Shown: positions 1 through 9,488, counted from the stretch's first letter. The stretch: 64,000 bases of DNA from Kribbella sp. NBC_01245 (GCF_036226525.1 NZ_CP108487.1:2108001-2172000), one strand, 5' to 3'. Notes: generated from the letters alone by a model not told the origin. Numbers and translations: made by a program.

Positions 1-178
1 GGTGTGGTTCGTCGTCTCCGGCGAGGACAAGGCGCAGGCCGTACGGCTCGCGCTATCCGGTGCGGGCGAATTGCAGATTCCCGCCGCTGCACCGAAGGGC
101 TTGAACCGCACCCTCTGGCTTCTCGACGAGGCCGCGGCAGGCCAAATCCCCAAGCAGGTAAGGGCTCCCCGCACATGA
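1..178 (+). CDS. pgl: 6-phosphogluconolactonase, C-terminal part (cut by window edge)
   Basis: Reading from base 2 gives 58 codons ending in TGA at 176-178. The fragment carries the family's C-terminal pattern: a V-S-G-x-x-K segment, then IPAAAPKG and TLWLLDEAAA. 6-Phosphogluconolactonase hydrolyses 6-phosphogluconolactone in the oxidative pentose phosphate pathway in the cytoplasm. The start lies outside the window. Its stop overlaps the next ATG (ATGA), so the two genes are probably translationally coupled. Its position next to secG-tpiA-pgk-gap fits the usual actinobacterial sugar-metabolism neighbourhood. Only the tail is visible, so the identification rests on about 40 residues. Confidence 0.82.
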   Translation, partial: VWFVVSGEDKAQAVRLALSGAGELQIPAAAPKGLNRTLWLLDEAAAGQIPKQVRAPRT

Positions 179-993
179 CCTCGTTCCTGGACCTCCACGC
201 CAGCGGTGGGCTGCTGATGCCGAACGCCTGGGATGCGGGCAGCGCCATCGTGCTCGCCGAGGCGGGATTCGCCGCGCTGGCCACCACCAGCGCGGGTATC
301 GCCTTCTCCCTCGGGAAGGGCGATCACGCCAAGCCGGATGGCGCTCCCTCGGTATCGCGCGACGAGATGTTCGACCGCATCCGCCAGATCACCTCGGCTG
401 TCGACGTGCCCGTCAACGGCGACCTTGAAAACGGGTACGGCGCTGCGCCCTCGGCCGTCGCGGACACGGTCCGCCTCGCGGTGGAAGCCGGTCTGGCCGG
501 TGGCAACATCGAGGACTTCGACGGATCCGGCCTGTACGACGACGGGCTGGCCGCCGAACGAATCGCGGCCGCGCGGGAGGCCGCCGGCGCCGACTTCGTG
601 CTCACGGCCCGGACCGACGGCCAACTGGTGGGAGCGCCAGAGGGCCTCGCCGGATCCATCCGCCGCGCAAACGTCTATCGCGCCGCAGGTGCCGACTGCC
701 TGTTCGTCCCGGGCGTCAACGATCTCGACAGCATCACCACACTGGTCCGTGAGATCGACGGCCCGCTCAACGTCGTACTGGGCCTCGGAAGCACCGACCT
801 CACCGTCTCCGCCCTGCGGGAGGCCGGCGTGGCCCGGATGAGCCTCGGCGGCAGCATCGCCCGGGCCGCCCTCGGCTTCATCCGCGACAGCGCCCGCGAA
901 CTACTCGACCAGGGCACGCTCGGCTTCGCGACCCGACAGATCCCCCAAGGCGACCTCAACACCCTCTTCGCCAACCGCGCCCAGCGGCCTTAG
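175..993 (+). CDS. Isocitrate lyase/PEP mutase family protein
   Basis: A 272-residue protein starting at the ATG that overlaps the pgl stop. An in-frame extension to base 4 is only a shadow of pgl. It shows the PEP-mutase/isocitrate-lyase TIM-barrel hallmarks: PNAWDAGSA near residues 16-24, GDLENGYG near 82-89 with acidic metal ligands, and NIED near 111-114. The KKCGH catalytic loop of true isocitrate lyases is not seen, so this is a short-form family member such as a carboxyvinyl-carboxyphosphonate phosphorylmutase-like or 2-methylisocitrate-lyase-like C-C bond enzyme. The substrate cannot be told from sequence. Its 3' end overlaps by 93 bp the convergent membrane-protein gene on the other strand, which is unusually long. 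Confidence 0.85.
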   Translation: MTSFLDLHASGGLLMPNAWDAGSAIVLAEAGFAALATTSAGIAFSLGKGDHAKPDGAPSVSRDEMFDRIRQITSAVDVPVNGDLENGYGAAPSAVADTVRLAVEAGLAGGNIEDFDGSGLYDDGLAAERIAAAREAAGADFVLTARTDGQLVGAPEGLAGSIRRANVYRAAGADCLFVPGVNDLDSITTLVREIDGPLNVVLGLGSTDLTVSALREAGVARMSLGGSIARAALGFIRDSARELLDQGTLGFATRQIPQGDLNTLFANRAQRP

Positions 994-1878
994 GTGGCTT
1001 TGCGCGTGTAGGTGGTCGATGGCGGCGAGGATCGCGGCGATGCCGGTTAGCAGGCCGACGAGTGTGGCGGCCAAGGCCGTCAGCCGTAGTACGTCACCCT
1101 CGGGCTCGATCAAGAGGTCGAACAGGCCTGACGCGAAGAGGAAGCCTGTGCCAACCCAGGCGCCTGCCAGGGAGAACCACGTCGAGCGGCCGTGCACGAA
1201 GACCAGAAGGCTCACGGCACCAGCAACGGCTATCAGCGCCCGCACCAGGTAGAACGTCTTCTGAGCGGCAGTCTCCACCGCTGTCGGTTGCCCGCCCAAC
1301 TGGCCGCCAGTAACCGCCCACGCGATCTGCATCCCCGCGAAGCCAGTGGCAACAACAGCTCCCGCCTTGGCGATCAGTAGCTGCAAGTCGTGCGTCGCTC
1401 CCCTACGGAGCTCAGTGGTCTCGAACAGCGCGGCCCAGCGATCCCGTGCGTACAAGGCGAAGGCAATCGTCAGACCGACTGCCTGCAAGGTGAAACCGCC
1501 ATAGACGACTGCGAAGACCCACCCATCCAACGTGGCTCCACTAGCGGCCGGTGATCCCCCAACGATGAGCTGGACCAGTACGCCGAGCGGCAACCCGAGC
1601 GCGATCGGCGCGAGCAGACCCGTACCAACCCACATCGGCACCAGCACCAGCCAGGCCGGGATCCGCCTGCCCCATCGATACGTGAACGCCAGCACGATCA
1701 CGATCGCGACCAGGTCCATCCCCATCGTCACTACGTTCGCCACCACGACCGACGACCGCGTCATTTGCTCGTCGGCACCACCGATACCACTGCCAAAGAT
1801 CCACGCCAGCTTCAACCCGACGTACGGCAAACAAGCCGCGATGGTCAGCCAACACGTCAAAACCCGAACTCTCGTCAT
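901..1878 (-). CDS. Multi-spanning membrane protein of unknown function
   Basis: A 325-residue protein with about eight hydrophobic segments, including LTIAACLPYVGL at the N-terminus, LVAIVIVLAF, a long LVLVPMWVGTGLLAPIAL stretch and a C-terminal LAATLVGLLTGIAAILAAI helix. The hydrophilic C-terminal tail overlaps the end of the upstream plus-strand gene. I chose ATG 1878 because it lies 4 bp after the stop of the heavy-metal-domain gene and is preceded by GAGGG. The open frame extends further upstream to 2010, but that part is in another gene. It is last in a SnoaL/HMA/membrane-protein operon, so a link to metal or redox handling is possible. I recognise no family. Confidence 0.75.
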   Translation of the reverse strand: MTRVRVLTCWLTIAACLPYVGLKLAWIFGSGIGGADEQMTRSSVVVANVVTMGMDLVAIVIVLAFTYRWGRRIPAWLVLVPMWVGTGLLAPIALGLPLGVLVQLIVGGSPAASGATLDGWVFAVVYGGFTLQAVGLTIAFALYARDRWAALFETTELRRGATHDLQLLIAKAGAVVATGFAGMQIAWAVTGGQLGGQPTAVETAAQKTFYLVRALIAVAGAVSLLVFVHGRSTWFSLAGAWVGTGFLFASGLFDLLIEPEGDVLRLTALAATLVGLLTGIAAILAAIDHLHAQSHLRPLGAVGEEGVEVALGDLSGREAERALVE

Positions 1879-1882
1879 GCCC

Positions 1883-2140
1883 TCACTCTGGCCCGCTTGG
1901 GATTCCGTCACCTCCCGCGCGAGCATGACCGCTCTCCCCCGCCCGAGTGACCCCGTAACCGGCCAACTCGATGGCCGCGTGAAGCTCGGCAAGCGTCTCT
2001 TCGGCCTCAACCGTGACCGTCCCTGCCGCGAGATCCACCGCCACCATCGTCACGCCTGGAAGAGCCTCCAGCTCCTCGCTGACGAGCACCTCGCAATTGC
2101 GGCAAGTCATACCTTCGACGGCGATCGTGTGCGCGGCCAT
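1883..2140 (-). CDS. Heavy-metal-associated (HMA) domain protein, CopZ-like
   Basis: An 85-residue protein with the HMA/ferredoxin-like metal-chaperone motif GMTCRNC near residues 10-16. It keeps the two cysteines that bind Cu(I) or another soft metal in CopZ- and Atx1-type proteins. The fold pattern (strand, CxxC loop, helix, LPGV, strand with VEAEE) is visible. ATG 2140 overlaps the SnoaL-gene stop in a TGATG junction and has GGAG upstream; a GTG one codon earlier is an alternative. The membrane-protein gene follows after 4 bp. The last 15 or so residues are Gly/Ala-rich and do not look like part of the domain. There is no P-type ATPase beside it, so it may serve the neighbouring membrane protein instead. 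Confidence 0.86.
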   Translation of the reverse strand: MAAHTIAVEGMTCRNCEVLVSEELEALPGVTMVAVDLAAGTVTVEAEETLAELHAAIELAGYGVTRAGESGHARAGGDGIPSGPE

Positions 2141-2535
2141 CACAGCTCCGCCAACGGCTCGAGCGTCTGGGTCAGCTGGTGAGCGCGCCGCATCCTGCCG
2201 TCCGGCGCGAACTCCGCCATCAACTGGACCTCCGTCGACATCACCCGGCCGCTGCGCAGCTCGGCATGTACGGCGAACCGGGCCGCGAGCTTTTCGTCGT
2301 ACCGCCAGACCTCATGAAAGTCGTATCGATAGCGGCGCAGATTGCGTTGCACCGGGCGCACGTGCTGCACCAGCCGGGCCCGGTCCATCCGGACACCGTC
2401 CACGATCTGCTCGATATCCGCGGTGTAGTAGCGATCCACGATCAACTCGACCGCGTCGGGATCGGCCAGCACCTCCTCGGTGAAACCGGCGAAGAACTCC
2501 TGCAGGAACTGCCCGGGCGGGCTTATCTTTGACAT
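2140..2535 (-). CDS. SnoaL/NTF2-like domain protein
   Basis: A 131-residue protein starting at ATG 2533-2535; the open frame runs on upstream but only through the divergent regulator. Pattern: a helical N-terminus (FLQEFFAGFTEEVLADPDAVELIVDRYYTADI split over two helices) followed by curved strands rich in R, Y and V, typical of SnoaL-like polyketide cyclase/nuclear transport factor 2 folds. Such proteins act as small-molecule isomerases or binding modules; the ligand is unknown here. It is transcribed divergently from a TetR gene 37 bp away, and an inverted repeat covers its start codon, so the TetR protein is its likely repressor. It is first in an operon with the HMA and membrane-protein genes. 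Confidence 0.72.
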   Translation of the reverse strand: MSKISPPGQFLQEFFAGFTEEVLADPDAVELIVDRYYTADIEQIVDGVRMDRARLVQHVRPVQRNLRRYRYDFHEVWRYDEKLAARFAVHAELRSGRVMSTEVQLMAEFAPDGRMRRAHQLTQTLEPLAEL

Positions 2536-2575
2536 AGCGTAAAAGATAATCCGATGCCCTATTCTTGACAAGGTG
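2523..2575. promoter_or_regulatory. Candidate TetR operator and divergent promoter region
   Basis: TTATCTTT at 2523-2530 and AAAGATAA at 2542-2549 form a perfect 8-bp inverted repeat with an 11-bp spacer, lying over the SnoaL start codon. In addition TTGACA occurs at 2529-2534 and again at 2565-2570, each followed by a related A-x-x-G-T tail, giving a direct repeat across the 37-bp intergenic region. The location between a TetR gene and its divergent neighbour is the usual place for a TetR operator. Binding is inferred. Confidence 0.55.
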
Positions 2576-3148
2576 TCAGAGATCACCGCACCGCGTGCCC
2601 GTCGTCGACGCGCCGATGCCGATCGCAGCAGGCAGGCGATACTCGCCGCCGCGATCGACGTGCTGGACGAGAACGGCGAGGCCGGGTTGGAGGTGATCGC
2701 CGCCGCGGCGAAGGTCACCCGGCAGACGATCTACGCGCACTTTCCGAATCGCGCCGCGCTCGTGGATGCCGTACTAGCTGAGCTGACCGCGGAAGTGATC
2801 GCGTCTCTCGATCGCCTCGACCCGGATCTGCCGGCACCCGATGCCCTGCACGCCTTCTTGGAAACCGGGTGGCGATCCTTTGAGCGCCACCCGTTGCTGC
2901 TGAGCCCGGGGACGATCGGCAGCGGAGCCGAAGACCTACACGCGCCAGTGCTCGACCACCTGCGCGGAATCATCAAGCGCGGCAAGGCAGACGGCTCATT
3001 CCCGACGAAACTCGCGACGGACTGGCTGCTGATCGCACTGATGGCACTCGGCCACGCAGCCGGCGAAGCTGTCGCGGCCGGAGCGATGACGCGCAAAGCG
3101 GCCTGGGCCGGTTATCGCTCCAGCGTTGACAGGCTGGTTGGCATTTAG
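2573..3148 (+). CDS. TetR-family transcriptional regulator
   Basis: A 191-residue protein starting at GTG. The N-terminal tetra-helical DNA-binding domain is clear: RQAILAAAIDVLDENG, then a helix-turn-helix at about residues 40-65 with VTRQTIYAHFPNRAAL. The C-terminal ligand-binding half is poorly conserved, as is usual, and ends with an alanine-rich helix. It probably represses the divergent SnoaL/HMA/membrane operon and itself through the inverted repeat in the 37-bp intergenic region. The start is set by the divergent promoter spacing; no ATG is available nearby. Confidence 0.87.
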   Translation: MSEITAPRARRRRADADRSRQAILAAAIDVLDENGEAGLEVIAAAAKVTRQTIYAHFPNRAALVDAVLAELTAEVIASLDRLDPDLPAPDALHAFLETGWRSFERHPLLLSPGTIGSGAEDLHAPVLDHLRGIIKRGKADGSFPTKLATDWLLIALMALGHAAGEAVAAGAMTRKAAWAGYRSSVDRLVGI

Positions 3149-3246
3149 GCCTTATCGGGCAGGGAATTCGATGCTGGTCGAATCGCGCGGACTTCTGGCA
3201 CCAAGGGCGGCTAACGTCGGAAGTCCCTTCTGCGAAAGGCCTTCTC

Positions 3247-4668
3247 TTGCTGAAACGGCGTCGTTCCCTTCAAGTACTCGCATTGAGCGCCACCTTGTTG
3301 CTAGGGGCGACCGCCCCGCTTGCCGCCGACCAAATGAGCGGTGCCAAAGCTGATACCGGCGGTTATGACGGCACCGGCAAGGTGCTGATCCGCAACGCCT
3401 CGATGGTGCTGACGATGGACCCGAAGGTCGGCCAGGGCCAACTCGGTCAGCTCGAGAACGCCGACGTGCTGATGACGGGCGACACCGTCACCGCCGTCGG
3501 CCCGAACCTGTCCACCACCGACGCTCGCGTCATCGACGGCCGCGGCAAGATCGTGATGCCCGGATTCGTCGACCTCCACACCCACACCTGGCAATCGCTG
3601 ATCCGCGGTTGTGGCACCGCCAAGGAGCTCAACGGCTGGCTGGCCGAATGCGTGCTCCCGCTGTACGGCAACCAACCGAACGAGTTCGACGGGTACGCCG
3701 GGACCAGGCTCTCGACGCTCGACGCCATCGGCACGGGTATCACCACCACGACGGACTGGTCGCACGCGTTCAGCGACGCGTTCGCCCAGGGCAATCTGCG
3801 CGCGCTCGGTGAGTCCAAGCTGCGTTTCGTCTACGCGTACAGCGGTAACACCAACCCGGCCCGGGCCGAGGCGATCCGCAAGGCCAAGCGCGAGATCATC
3901 GACCCGAACCCGCTCGCCCGCCTCCAGATCGGCACCCACCCGACCACCGGGAACTTCGCCGGCACCCAGGCCTCCGAGAATCTGGCCAAGGAACTGGGCG
4001 TCTCCCTCAACGTCCACCTGCACGAGTCCAAGACCGACCCCGCCACCGGTCAGATGGACGCCCTCCGCCGCGCCGGCGCCTTGCGACCCGGCCTGCTCGC
4101 GAACCACGTCGTGCAGATGACCGAGGCGGAGCTGGACGAGTTGGCCGCGCATGACGTCCGCGTCGCGCACAACCCGCTCTCGAACATGCGGCTCGCCTCG
4201 GGCGTCGCACCGCTGCCGGCGATGAAACAGCGCGGGCTGAAGGTCGGACTCGGCATCGACGGCGGTACGAACGACACCACGGACATGTTCAACGACATGC
4301 GCGCGGCCGTCGGCCTGCAGCGGGCGACCGCGATGGACCCGACGCGCTTCCCGCAGCCCGCCGACGTACTGCGAATGGCCACGCTTGGCGGCGCGGAGGC
4401 CCTCGGTCTGGACGGCCACGTCGGTTCGCTCTCGCCGGGCAAGAAGGCGGACCTGCAAGTGATCGATCCGCGCGCGCTCAACATGGCACCGCGAGTCGAC
4501 TGGATCAGCCAGCTGGTCTTCAACACCCAGCCCGCGAACGTCCAGTGGGTCTTCGTGAACGGTGTCGCCCTCAAGCGCGAGGGCCGTCTCACCACGCCGA
4601 ACGTCGACCGCGTCCTCACCGACGCCCAGACCGCCAGCGACCACATCATGACGTTGCTCGGCCGCTAA
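3247..4668 (+). CDS. Secreted amidohydrolase (ATZ/TRZ, chlorohydrolase-like)
   Basis: A 473-residue metal-dependent hydrolase with an N-terminal signal peptide: KRRR, a hydrophobic core (VLALSATLLLGATAPLA) and an A-x-A-like cleavage zone near residue 27. The amidohydrolase barrel shows DLHTHTWQ (metal ligands H111 and H113), a later HLHESK pair and GIDGGTND with the catalytic aspartate. A C-terminal composite beta domain ends in VFVNGVALKREGRL. The closest named groups are cytosine deaminase, S-adenosylhomocysteine deaminase and triazine hydrolases. Export is unusual for these mostly cytoplasmic enzymes. TTG 3247 with AAAGG upstream is the best start. The 98-bp gap before it holds only a weak 7-bp hairpin (3189-3226). 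Confidence 0.85.
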   Translation: MLKRRRSLQVLALSATLLLGATAPLAADQMSGAKADTGGYDGTGKVLIRNASMVLTMDPKVGQGQLGQLENADVLMTGDTVTAVGPNLSTTDARVIDGRGKIVMPGFVDLHTHTWQSLIRGCGTAKELNGWLAECVLPLYGNQPNEFDGYAGTRLSTLDAIGTGITTTTDWSHAFSDAFAQGNLRALGESKLRFVYAYSGNTNPARAEAIRKAKREIIDPNPLARLQIGTHPTTGNFAGTQASENLAKELGVSLNVHLHESKTDPATGQMDALRRAGALRPGLLANHVVQMTEAELDELAAHDVRVAHNPLSNMRLASGVAPLPAMKQRGLKVGLGIDGGTNDTTDMFNDMRAAVGLQRATAMDPTRFPQPADVLRMATLGGAEALGLDGHVGSLSPGKKADLQVIDPRALNMAPRVDWISQLVFNTQPANVQWVFVNGVALKREGRLTTPNVDRVLTDAQTASDHIMTLLGR

Positions 4669-4709
4669 TCCTTTGGACAAGCGCCGGCCCGTCGCGATGG
4701 GATGGGCCG

Positions 4710-5570
4710 GTGCGCACGGATGAGATCACGATCGACGAGACGACGGTACGGCGAATGCTGGCGGCCCAATTCCCCGAATGGGCCGGGTTGAGCCTGCGGC
4801 CGTTCGCCTCGGGTGGCACGGTGAACGCGATCTACCGGCTCGGCGACGACAAGATGGTCCGCCTACCGCGTTTTGCGTCAAGCGTGCCCAGCGTCCGCCA
4901 GGAACACGACTTGGTACGTCGGCTTGGGCCTTTGCTCCCGTTCGACGTGCCGGATCTACTGGCCGTCGGCGAGCCGTCGGAGCTCTACCCCTTCAACTGG
5001 TCGATCTACCGCTGGCTGGACGGCGTACCGCCACTCGAAGGCGAGGCGTCACCCGCACTCGCCGAGGACCTCGCGTCGTTCGTCAACGCGTTCCGCCAGA
5101 TCGACCTGCCGGACGGACGTGCCGCCTACCGAGGCGGACCGCTGACCGAACAGGACGACGAGACCCGCAAATACCTGGCCGAGTGCGAAGGCCTCATCGA
5201 CGTACCAGCCGCCACCAAAGCCTGGGACGCCGCCCTCGAAGCCGAGCCGGCCCGCAGCGAAGGCTGGGTCCACGCAGACCTCATGCCGGGCAATCTCCTC
5301 GCCGCGGGTGGACGCCTCAGCGCGGTGATCGACTTCGAAACCTGCGGTGTCGGCGACCCCGCCTGCGACCTCATCCCCGCCTGGAACCTGCTCGACCCGG
5401 CCACCCGCCCGCAGTTCCGGGAGGCGCTCGACGTCGACGACGCCACCTGGCTCCGCGGCCAGGGCCGGGCCCTCTCGATGGCGATCATCCAGCTGCCGTA
5501 CTACCAGCACACCAACCTGACGATGGCCGCCAACGCCCGCTACGTCATCAACCAGGTGCTCAGCGCATAA
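4710..5570 (+). CDS. Aminoglycoside phosphotransferase-fold kinase
   Basis: A 286-residue APH/choline-kinase-fold protein. The Brenner-like catalytic loop is WVHADLMPGN near residue 195, followed by VIDFETCGVGDPACDL with the Mg-binding Asp; the N-lobe has FASGGTVNAIYRLGDDKMVRLPR. Homologues in soil actinobacteria phosphorylate aminoglycosides, macrolides or housekeeping small molecules; the substrate here is unknown. GTG 4710 is preceded by a GATGGGA ribosome site and begins where similarity to the family begins; the longer frame back to 4545 lies inside the amidohydrolase gene. It is convergent with rbpA, with a hairpin between them. A second, distant APH-fold gene sits after cobN. Confidence 0.85.
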   Translation: MRTDEITIDETTVRRMLAAQFPEWAGLSLRPFASGGTVNAIYRLGDDKMVRLPRFASSVPSVRQEHDLVRRLGPLLPFDVPDLLAVGEPSELYPFNWSIYRWLDGVPPLEGEASPALAEDLASFVNAFRQIDLPDGRAAYRGGPLTEQDDETRKYLAECEGLIDVPAATKAWDAALEAEPARSEGWVHADLMPGNLLAAGGRLSAVIDFETCGVGDPACDLIPAWNLLDPATRPQFREALDVDDATWLRGQGRALSMAIIQLPYYQHTNLTMAANARYVINQVLSA

Positions 5571-5573
5571 GCG

Positions 5574-5607
5574 AAGCGGGCCCATCCGACACCGGATGGA
5601 CCCGCTT
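5574..5607. terminator. Bidirectional terminator hairpin between APH gene and rbpA
   Basis: AAGCGGGCCCATCCG (5574-5588) pairs with CGGATGGACCCGCTT (5593-5607) around an ACAC loop. There is a single mismatch, which becomes a G-U pair in the minus-strand RNA. It sits 4 bp after the APH stop and 27 bp past the rbpA stop, so it can serve both convergent genes. Confidence 0.75.
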
Positions 5608-5633
5608 CAAACACCTGCTTCAAAAGCACGAAC

Positions 5634-5993
5634 TCAGTAGAAGACCTCGCCGCGGGCCTTCTTGGCGCGCAGCGTCTGGACGGCCTCGGCCAGGATCTCG
5701 GCGGCCTCGGCCTCGCTGCGACGCTCCTTCACGTAGGCGAGGTGCGTCTTGTACGGCTCGATCTTCGGTGGCGGTGGTGGATTGCTCGAGTCGGTGCTGG
5801 TGGGCAGGCCACAGCGCGGGCAGTCCCACGCCTCCGGGATCGAGGCCTCGACGGCGAAAACCGTCGCGGTCTGATGTCCGTTGGCACAGAAGAACACGAT
5901 GCGCTGGCGCGGCGCGGAGTCCCCGCGCTCTGCCTCACCCATCGGCCCGGCGCCGACCCTGCTACCTCGGATTGCGCTGCCACTACCGGCCAC
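5634..5993 (-). CDS. rbpA: RNA polymerase-binding protein RbpA
   Basis: A 119-residue actinobacterial transcription factor. The N-terminal basic tail MAGSGSAIRGSRVGAGPMG is followed by a zinc-binding core with CANGH and CPRCG. A proline run (NPPPPPKIEP) follows, and the C-terminal sigma-interacting helix has THLAYVKERRSEAEAAEILAEA. RbpA binds the RNA polymerase beta subunit and the principal sigma factor and stabilises the open complex. Length matches the family (about 110-125 residues). It is 12 bp past the secG stop on the same strand, so it could be the last gene of the gap-pgk-tpiA-secG run, although rbpA normally has its own promoter. Confidence 0.97.
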   Translation of the reverse strand: MAGSGSAIRGSRVGAGPMGEAERGDSAPRQRIVFFCANGHQTATVFAVEASIPEAWDCPRCGLPTSTDSSNPPPPPKIEPYKTHLAYVKERRSEAEAAEILAEAVQTLRAKKARGEVFY

Positions 5994-6005
5994 TGGAGCG
6001 TCTCC

Positions 6006-6242
6006 TCAGTTACCGAGCTTGTACAGCAGCCCGAGGGCGACGATGGAGGCGAACCAGATGAGCCCGATGCCCACCGTGATCCGGTCCAGGTTGCGCTCGG
6101 CCACCGAGGACCCACCGAGGCTCGACGAAACGCCACCCCCGAACAGGTCCGAAAGGCCGCCACCGCGACCTTTGTGCAGCAGAACGAGCCCCGTCAGGAT
6201 GAGGCTGCAGATGACCACGACGATCGAAAAAGCGAGAATCAC
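6006..6242 (-). CDS. secG: Protein translocase subunit SecG
   Basis: A 78-residue protein with two membrane segments ([22 protein letters not shown] near 1-22 and [19 protein letters not shown] near 55-73). Between them lies the family signature [14 protein letters not shown] followed by [16 protein letters not shown]. SecG assists SecYE in preprotein export. The start is GTG 6242, which overlaps the tpiA stop in a GTGA junction, indicating translational coupling; longer frames upstream run inside tpiA. The order gap-pgk-tpiA-secG is conserved across actinobacteria. Confidence 0.96.
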   Translation of the reverse strand: MILAFSIVVVICSLILTGLVLLHKGRGGGLSDLFGGGVSSSLGGSSVAERNLDRITVGIGLIWFASIVALGLLYKLGN

Positions 6243-7045
6243 GAGGAGTAGCCTAACTGAAGGTCCAAGTAACGACAGATACCGGCGAACTCGTCGACCT
6301 TCAGGCTGGCACCGCCAACCAGGCAGCCGTCGACATCCGGCTGGGACATGATGCCACCTGCGCTGGCCATCTTCACCGATCCCCCGTACAAAATCCGGAT
6401 CGAATCGGCCACAGCCGGGGAGAAAGTCTCCTCCAGCCGGCCCCGGATCGCCGCACAGACCTCCTGCGCGTCCTCGGGGGTGGCCACCTCGCCGGTGCCG
6501 ATCGCCCAAACCGGCTCATACGCGATCACGACCTTGCGGGCCTCGTCCTGCTTGAGCCCCGCGAGTGCGCCGTCGACCTGGGCGAGGGTGTGCTCGACCT
6601 GACGGCCCTCCTTGCGGACCTCCAGCCCCTCGCCGACGCAGACGATCGGCGTGATGCCGGCCGCGAGCGCCTTGGTGGCCTTCGCGTTGACCAGCGCGTC
6701 GTCCTCACCGTGATACTGGCGGCGCTCCGAGTGACCAGCGAGCACGTAGCTGCAGCCGAGCTTGGCGAGCATCGCGGCCGAGATCTCGCCCGTGTACGCG
6801 CCCTCGTCGAACTTCGAGATGTCCTGGGCGCCGTACACGATCTTCATCCGGTCACCGTCGACCAGCGTCTGCACACTGCGCAGATCGGTGAACGGCGGCA
6901 GCACGGCGACCTCGACCCGCTCGAAGTCGTGCTTCTTATCCTGCAGGGTCCACGACAGCTTCTGCACCAGGTGCACGGCCTCGACGTGGTTGATGTTCAT
7001 CTTCCAGTTGCCCGCCATCAACGGCGTGCGAGTGGTGTCGGCCAT
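6239..7045 (-). CDS. tpiA: Triosephosphate isomerase
   Basis: A 268-residue TIM-barrel enzyme interconverting dihydroxyacetone phosphate and glyceraldehyde 3-phosphate in glycolysis. Visible catalytic features: AGNWKMN with Lys15, AGHSERR with His105, [11 protein letters not shown] with Glu177, and the phosphate-binding YGGSVK near the C-terminus. Full length for the family. It begins 2 bp after the pgk stop and overlaps secG by 4 bp. Confidence 0.98.
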   Translation of the reverse strand: MADTTRTPLMAGNWKMNINHVEAVHLVQKLSWTLQDKKHDFERVEVAVLPPFTDLRSVQTLVDGDRMKIVYGAQDISKFDEGAYTGEISAAMLAKLGCSYVLAGHSERRQYHGEDDALVNAKATKALAAGITPIVCVGEGLEVRKEGRQVEHTLAQVDGALAGLKQDEARKVVIAYEPVWAIGTGEVATPEDAQEVCAAIRGRLEETFSPAVADSIRILYGGSVKMASAGGIMSQPDVDGCLVGGASLKVDEFAGICRYLDLQLGYSS

Positions 7046-7047
7046 GG

Positions 7048-8250
7048 TCAGTCCTCTTCCAGCACAGCGAGTCCGGGCAGTTCCTTGCCCTCGAGGTATT
7101 CCAGCGACGCGCCGCCACCGGTCGAGATGTGGCCGAACGCGTCGTCGGCGAAGCCGAGCTGCCGGACGGCGGCCGCGGAATCGCCACCACCGACCACGCT
7201 CAGGCCGTCCACCTCGGTCAACGCTTGTGCGACGGCCTTGGTTCCACCGGCGAACGCCTCCATCTCGAAGACGCCCATCGGGCCGTTCCAGAACACCGTC
7301 TTGGCGGCCGCGATCTCGGCGGCGAAGGCCTTACCCGAGTCGGGACCGATGTCCAGGCCGAGCTGGTCGGCCGGGATCGCCTCGGCCGCGACCACCGTGG
7401 CGGGCGAATCGGCCTTGAACTCCGGCGCCACCACGATGTCGGTCGGCAGCACGATCTCGACACCCTTGGCCGTCGCGGCCTCCAGGTAGCCCTTGACCAC
7501 ATCGAGCTGGTCGTCCTCGAGCAGGCTCTTGCCGACCTCGTGGCCCTGCGCCTTGAGGAAGGTGAAGACCATGCCGCCACCGATCAGCAGCTTGTCGGCC
7601 TTCGCGATCAGGTTGTCGATCACGGCGAGCTTGTCGGAGACCTTCGCCCCGCCGAGCACCACGACGTACGGGCGCTGCGGCTCCTCGGTGAGCCTCTTCA
7701 GCACCTCGACCTCGGCCAGCACCAGGCCGCCCGCGGCGTGCGGGAGCTTCCGGGCGACGTCGTAGACGCTGGCCTGCTTGCGGTGCACGACGCCGAAGCC
7801 GTCGCTCACGAACACGTCGGCCAGACCGGCCAGCTCGTCGGCCAGCGCCTCGCGCTCGGCCTCGACCTTGCTCTCCTCGCGCGGGTCGTACCGCACGTTC
7901 TCGAGCAGCAGCACCTCGCCCTCGTCGAGCTCCTGCACGGCCTCTTGCGCGCTGTCCCCGGTCACATCGGTCGCGAAGGCGACCTTGATGTTCTCGTCGG
8001 CGAGCAGCTCGCCGAGCCGCTTGGCCACGGGCGCGAGGGTGAACTCCGGGTTCGGCTTGCCCTTGGGGCGGCCGAGGTGGGCGGTGACGATCACCTTGGC
8101 GCCGGCCTTGGCCAGCTTCACCAGGGTCGGCACGCTGGCGCGGATCCGCCCGTCGTCACCGATCTTGTCGCCGTCGATCGGCACGTTCAGGTCCGAGCGC
8201 ACCAGCACCCGGAGCCCGGCGACGTCACCGAGGTCGTCGATGGTCTTCAC
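7048..8250 (-). CDS. pgk: Phosphoglycerate kinase
   Basis: A 400-residue enzyme transferring phosphate from 1,3-bisphosphoglycerate to ADP. N-terminal [12 protein letters not shown], the hinge and substrate motifs [31 protein letters not shown] and the C-terminal [10 protein letters not shown] and GGGDSAAAV nucleotide site are all present. Normal length. Separated from gap by 83 bp that hold a 16-bp perfect hairpin, while it is only 2 bp from tpiA. Confidence 0.98.
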   Translation of the reverse strand: MKTIDDLGDVAGLRVLVRSDLNVPIDGDKIGDDGRIRASVPTLVKLAKAGAKVIVTAHLGRPKGKPNPEFTLAPVAKRLGELLADENIKVAFATDVTGDSAQEAVQELDEGEVLLLENVRYDPREESKVEAEREALADELAGLADVFVSDGFGVVHRKQASVYDVARKLPHAAGGLVLAEVEVLKRLTEEPQRPYVVVLGGAKVSDKLAVIDNLIAKADKLLIGGGMVFTFLKAQGHEVGKSLLEDDQLDVVKGYLEAATAKGVEIVLPTDIVVAPEFKADSPATVVAAEAIPADQLGLDIGPDSGKAFAAEIAAAKTVFWNGPMGVFEMEAFAGGTKAVAQALTEVDGLSVVGGGDSAAAVRQLGFADDAFGHISTGGGASLEYLEGKELPGLAVLEED

Positions 8251-8277
8251 AGTTCAGCTATTCCTTCGGCGAACGCC

Positions 8278-8313
8278 TACGTCCGAAGAACCAGAGCTGG
8301 TTCTTCGGACGTA
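8278..8313. terminator. Strong hairpin between gap and pgk
   Basis: A 16-bp perfect inverted repeat: 8278-8293 (TACGTCCGAAGAACCA) and 8298-8313, with a GAGC loop. It lies 20 bp after the gap stop and 27 bp before the pgk start, all on the minus strand. There is no T run. It could be a partial terminator, an RNA-processing or stability element giving gap higher expression than pgk, or both. Confidence 0.7.
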
Positions 8314-8333
8314 AGCCGGGATGAATGGAAACG

Positions 8334-9377
<1,044 letters not shown>

Positions 9378-9448
9378 CTACCACCGGAAACACTAGCCCA
9401 ACCGCCCACTTGGCTCACTGGTCCCGTCCACAGCAGACCACCCCGGCC

Positions 9449-9478
9449 GCGGCGGCACCCATGCGCGGGTACCGCCGC
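9449..9478 (-). terminator. Terminator hairpin after the M4 protease gene
   Basis: A 12-bp stem with one mismatch: 9449-9460 pairs with 9467-9478 around ATGCGC. It begins 11 bp past the protease stop (minus strand) and would separate that transcript from gap. Confidence 0.65.
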
Positions 9479-9488
9479 AGCCTGCGGG

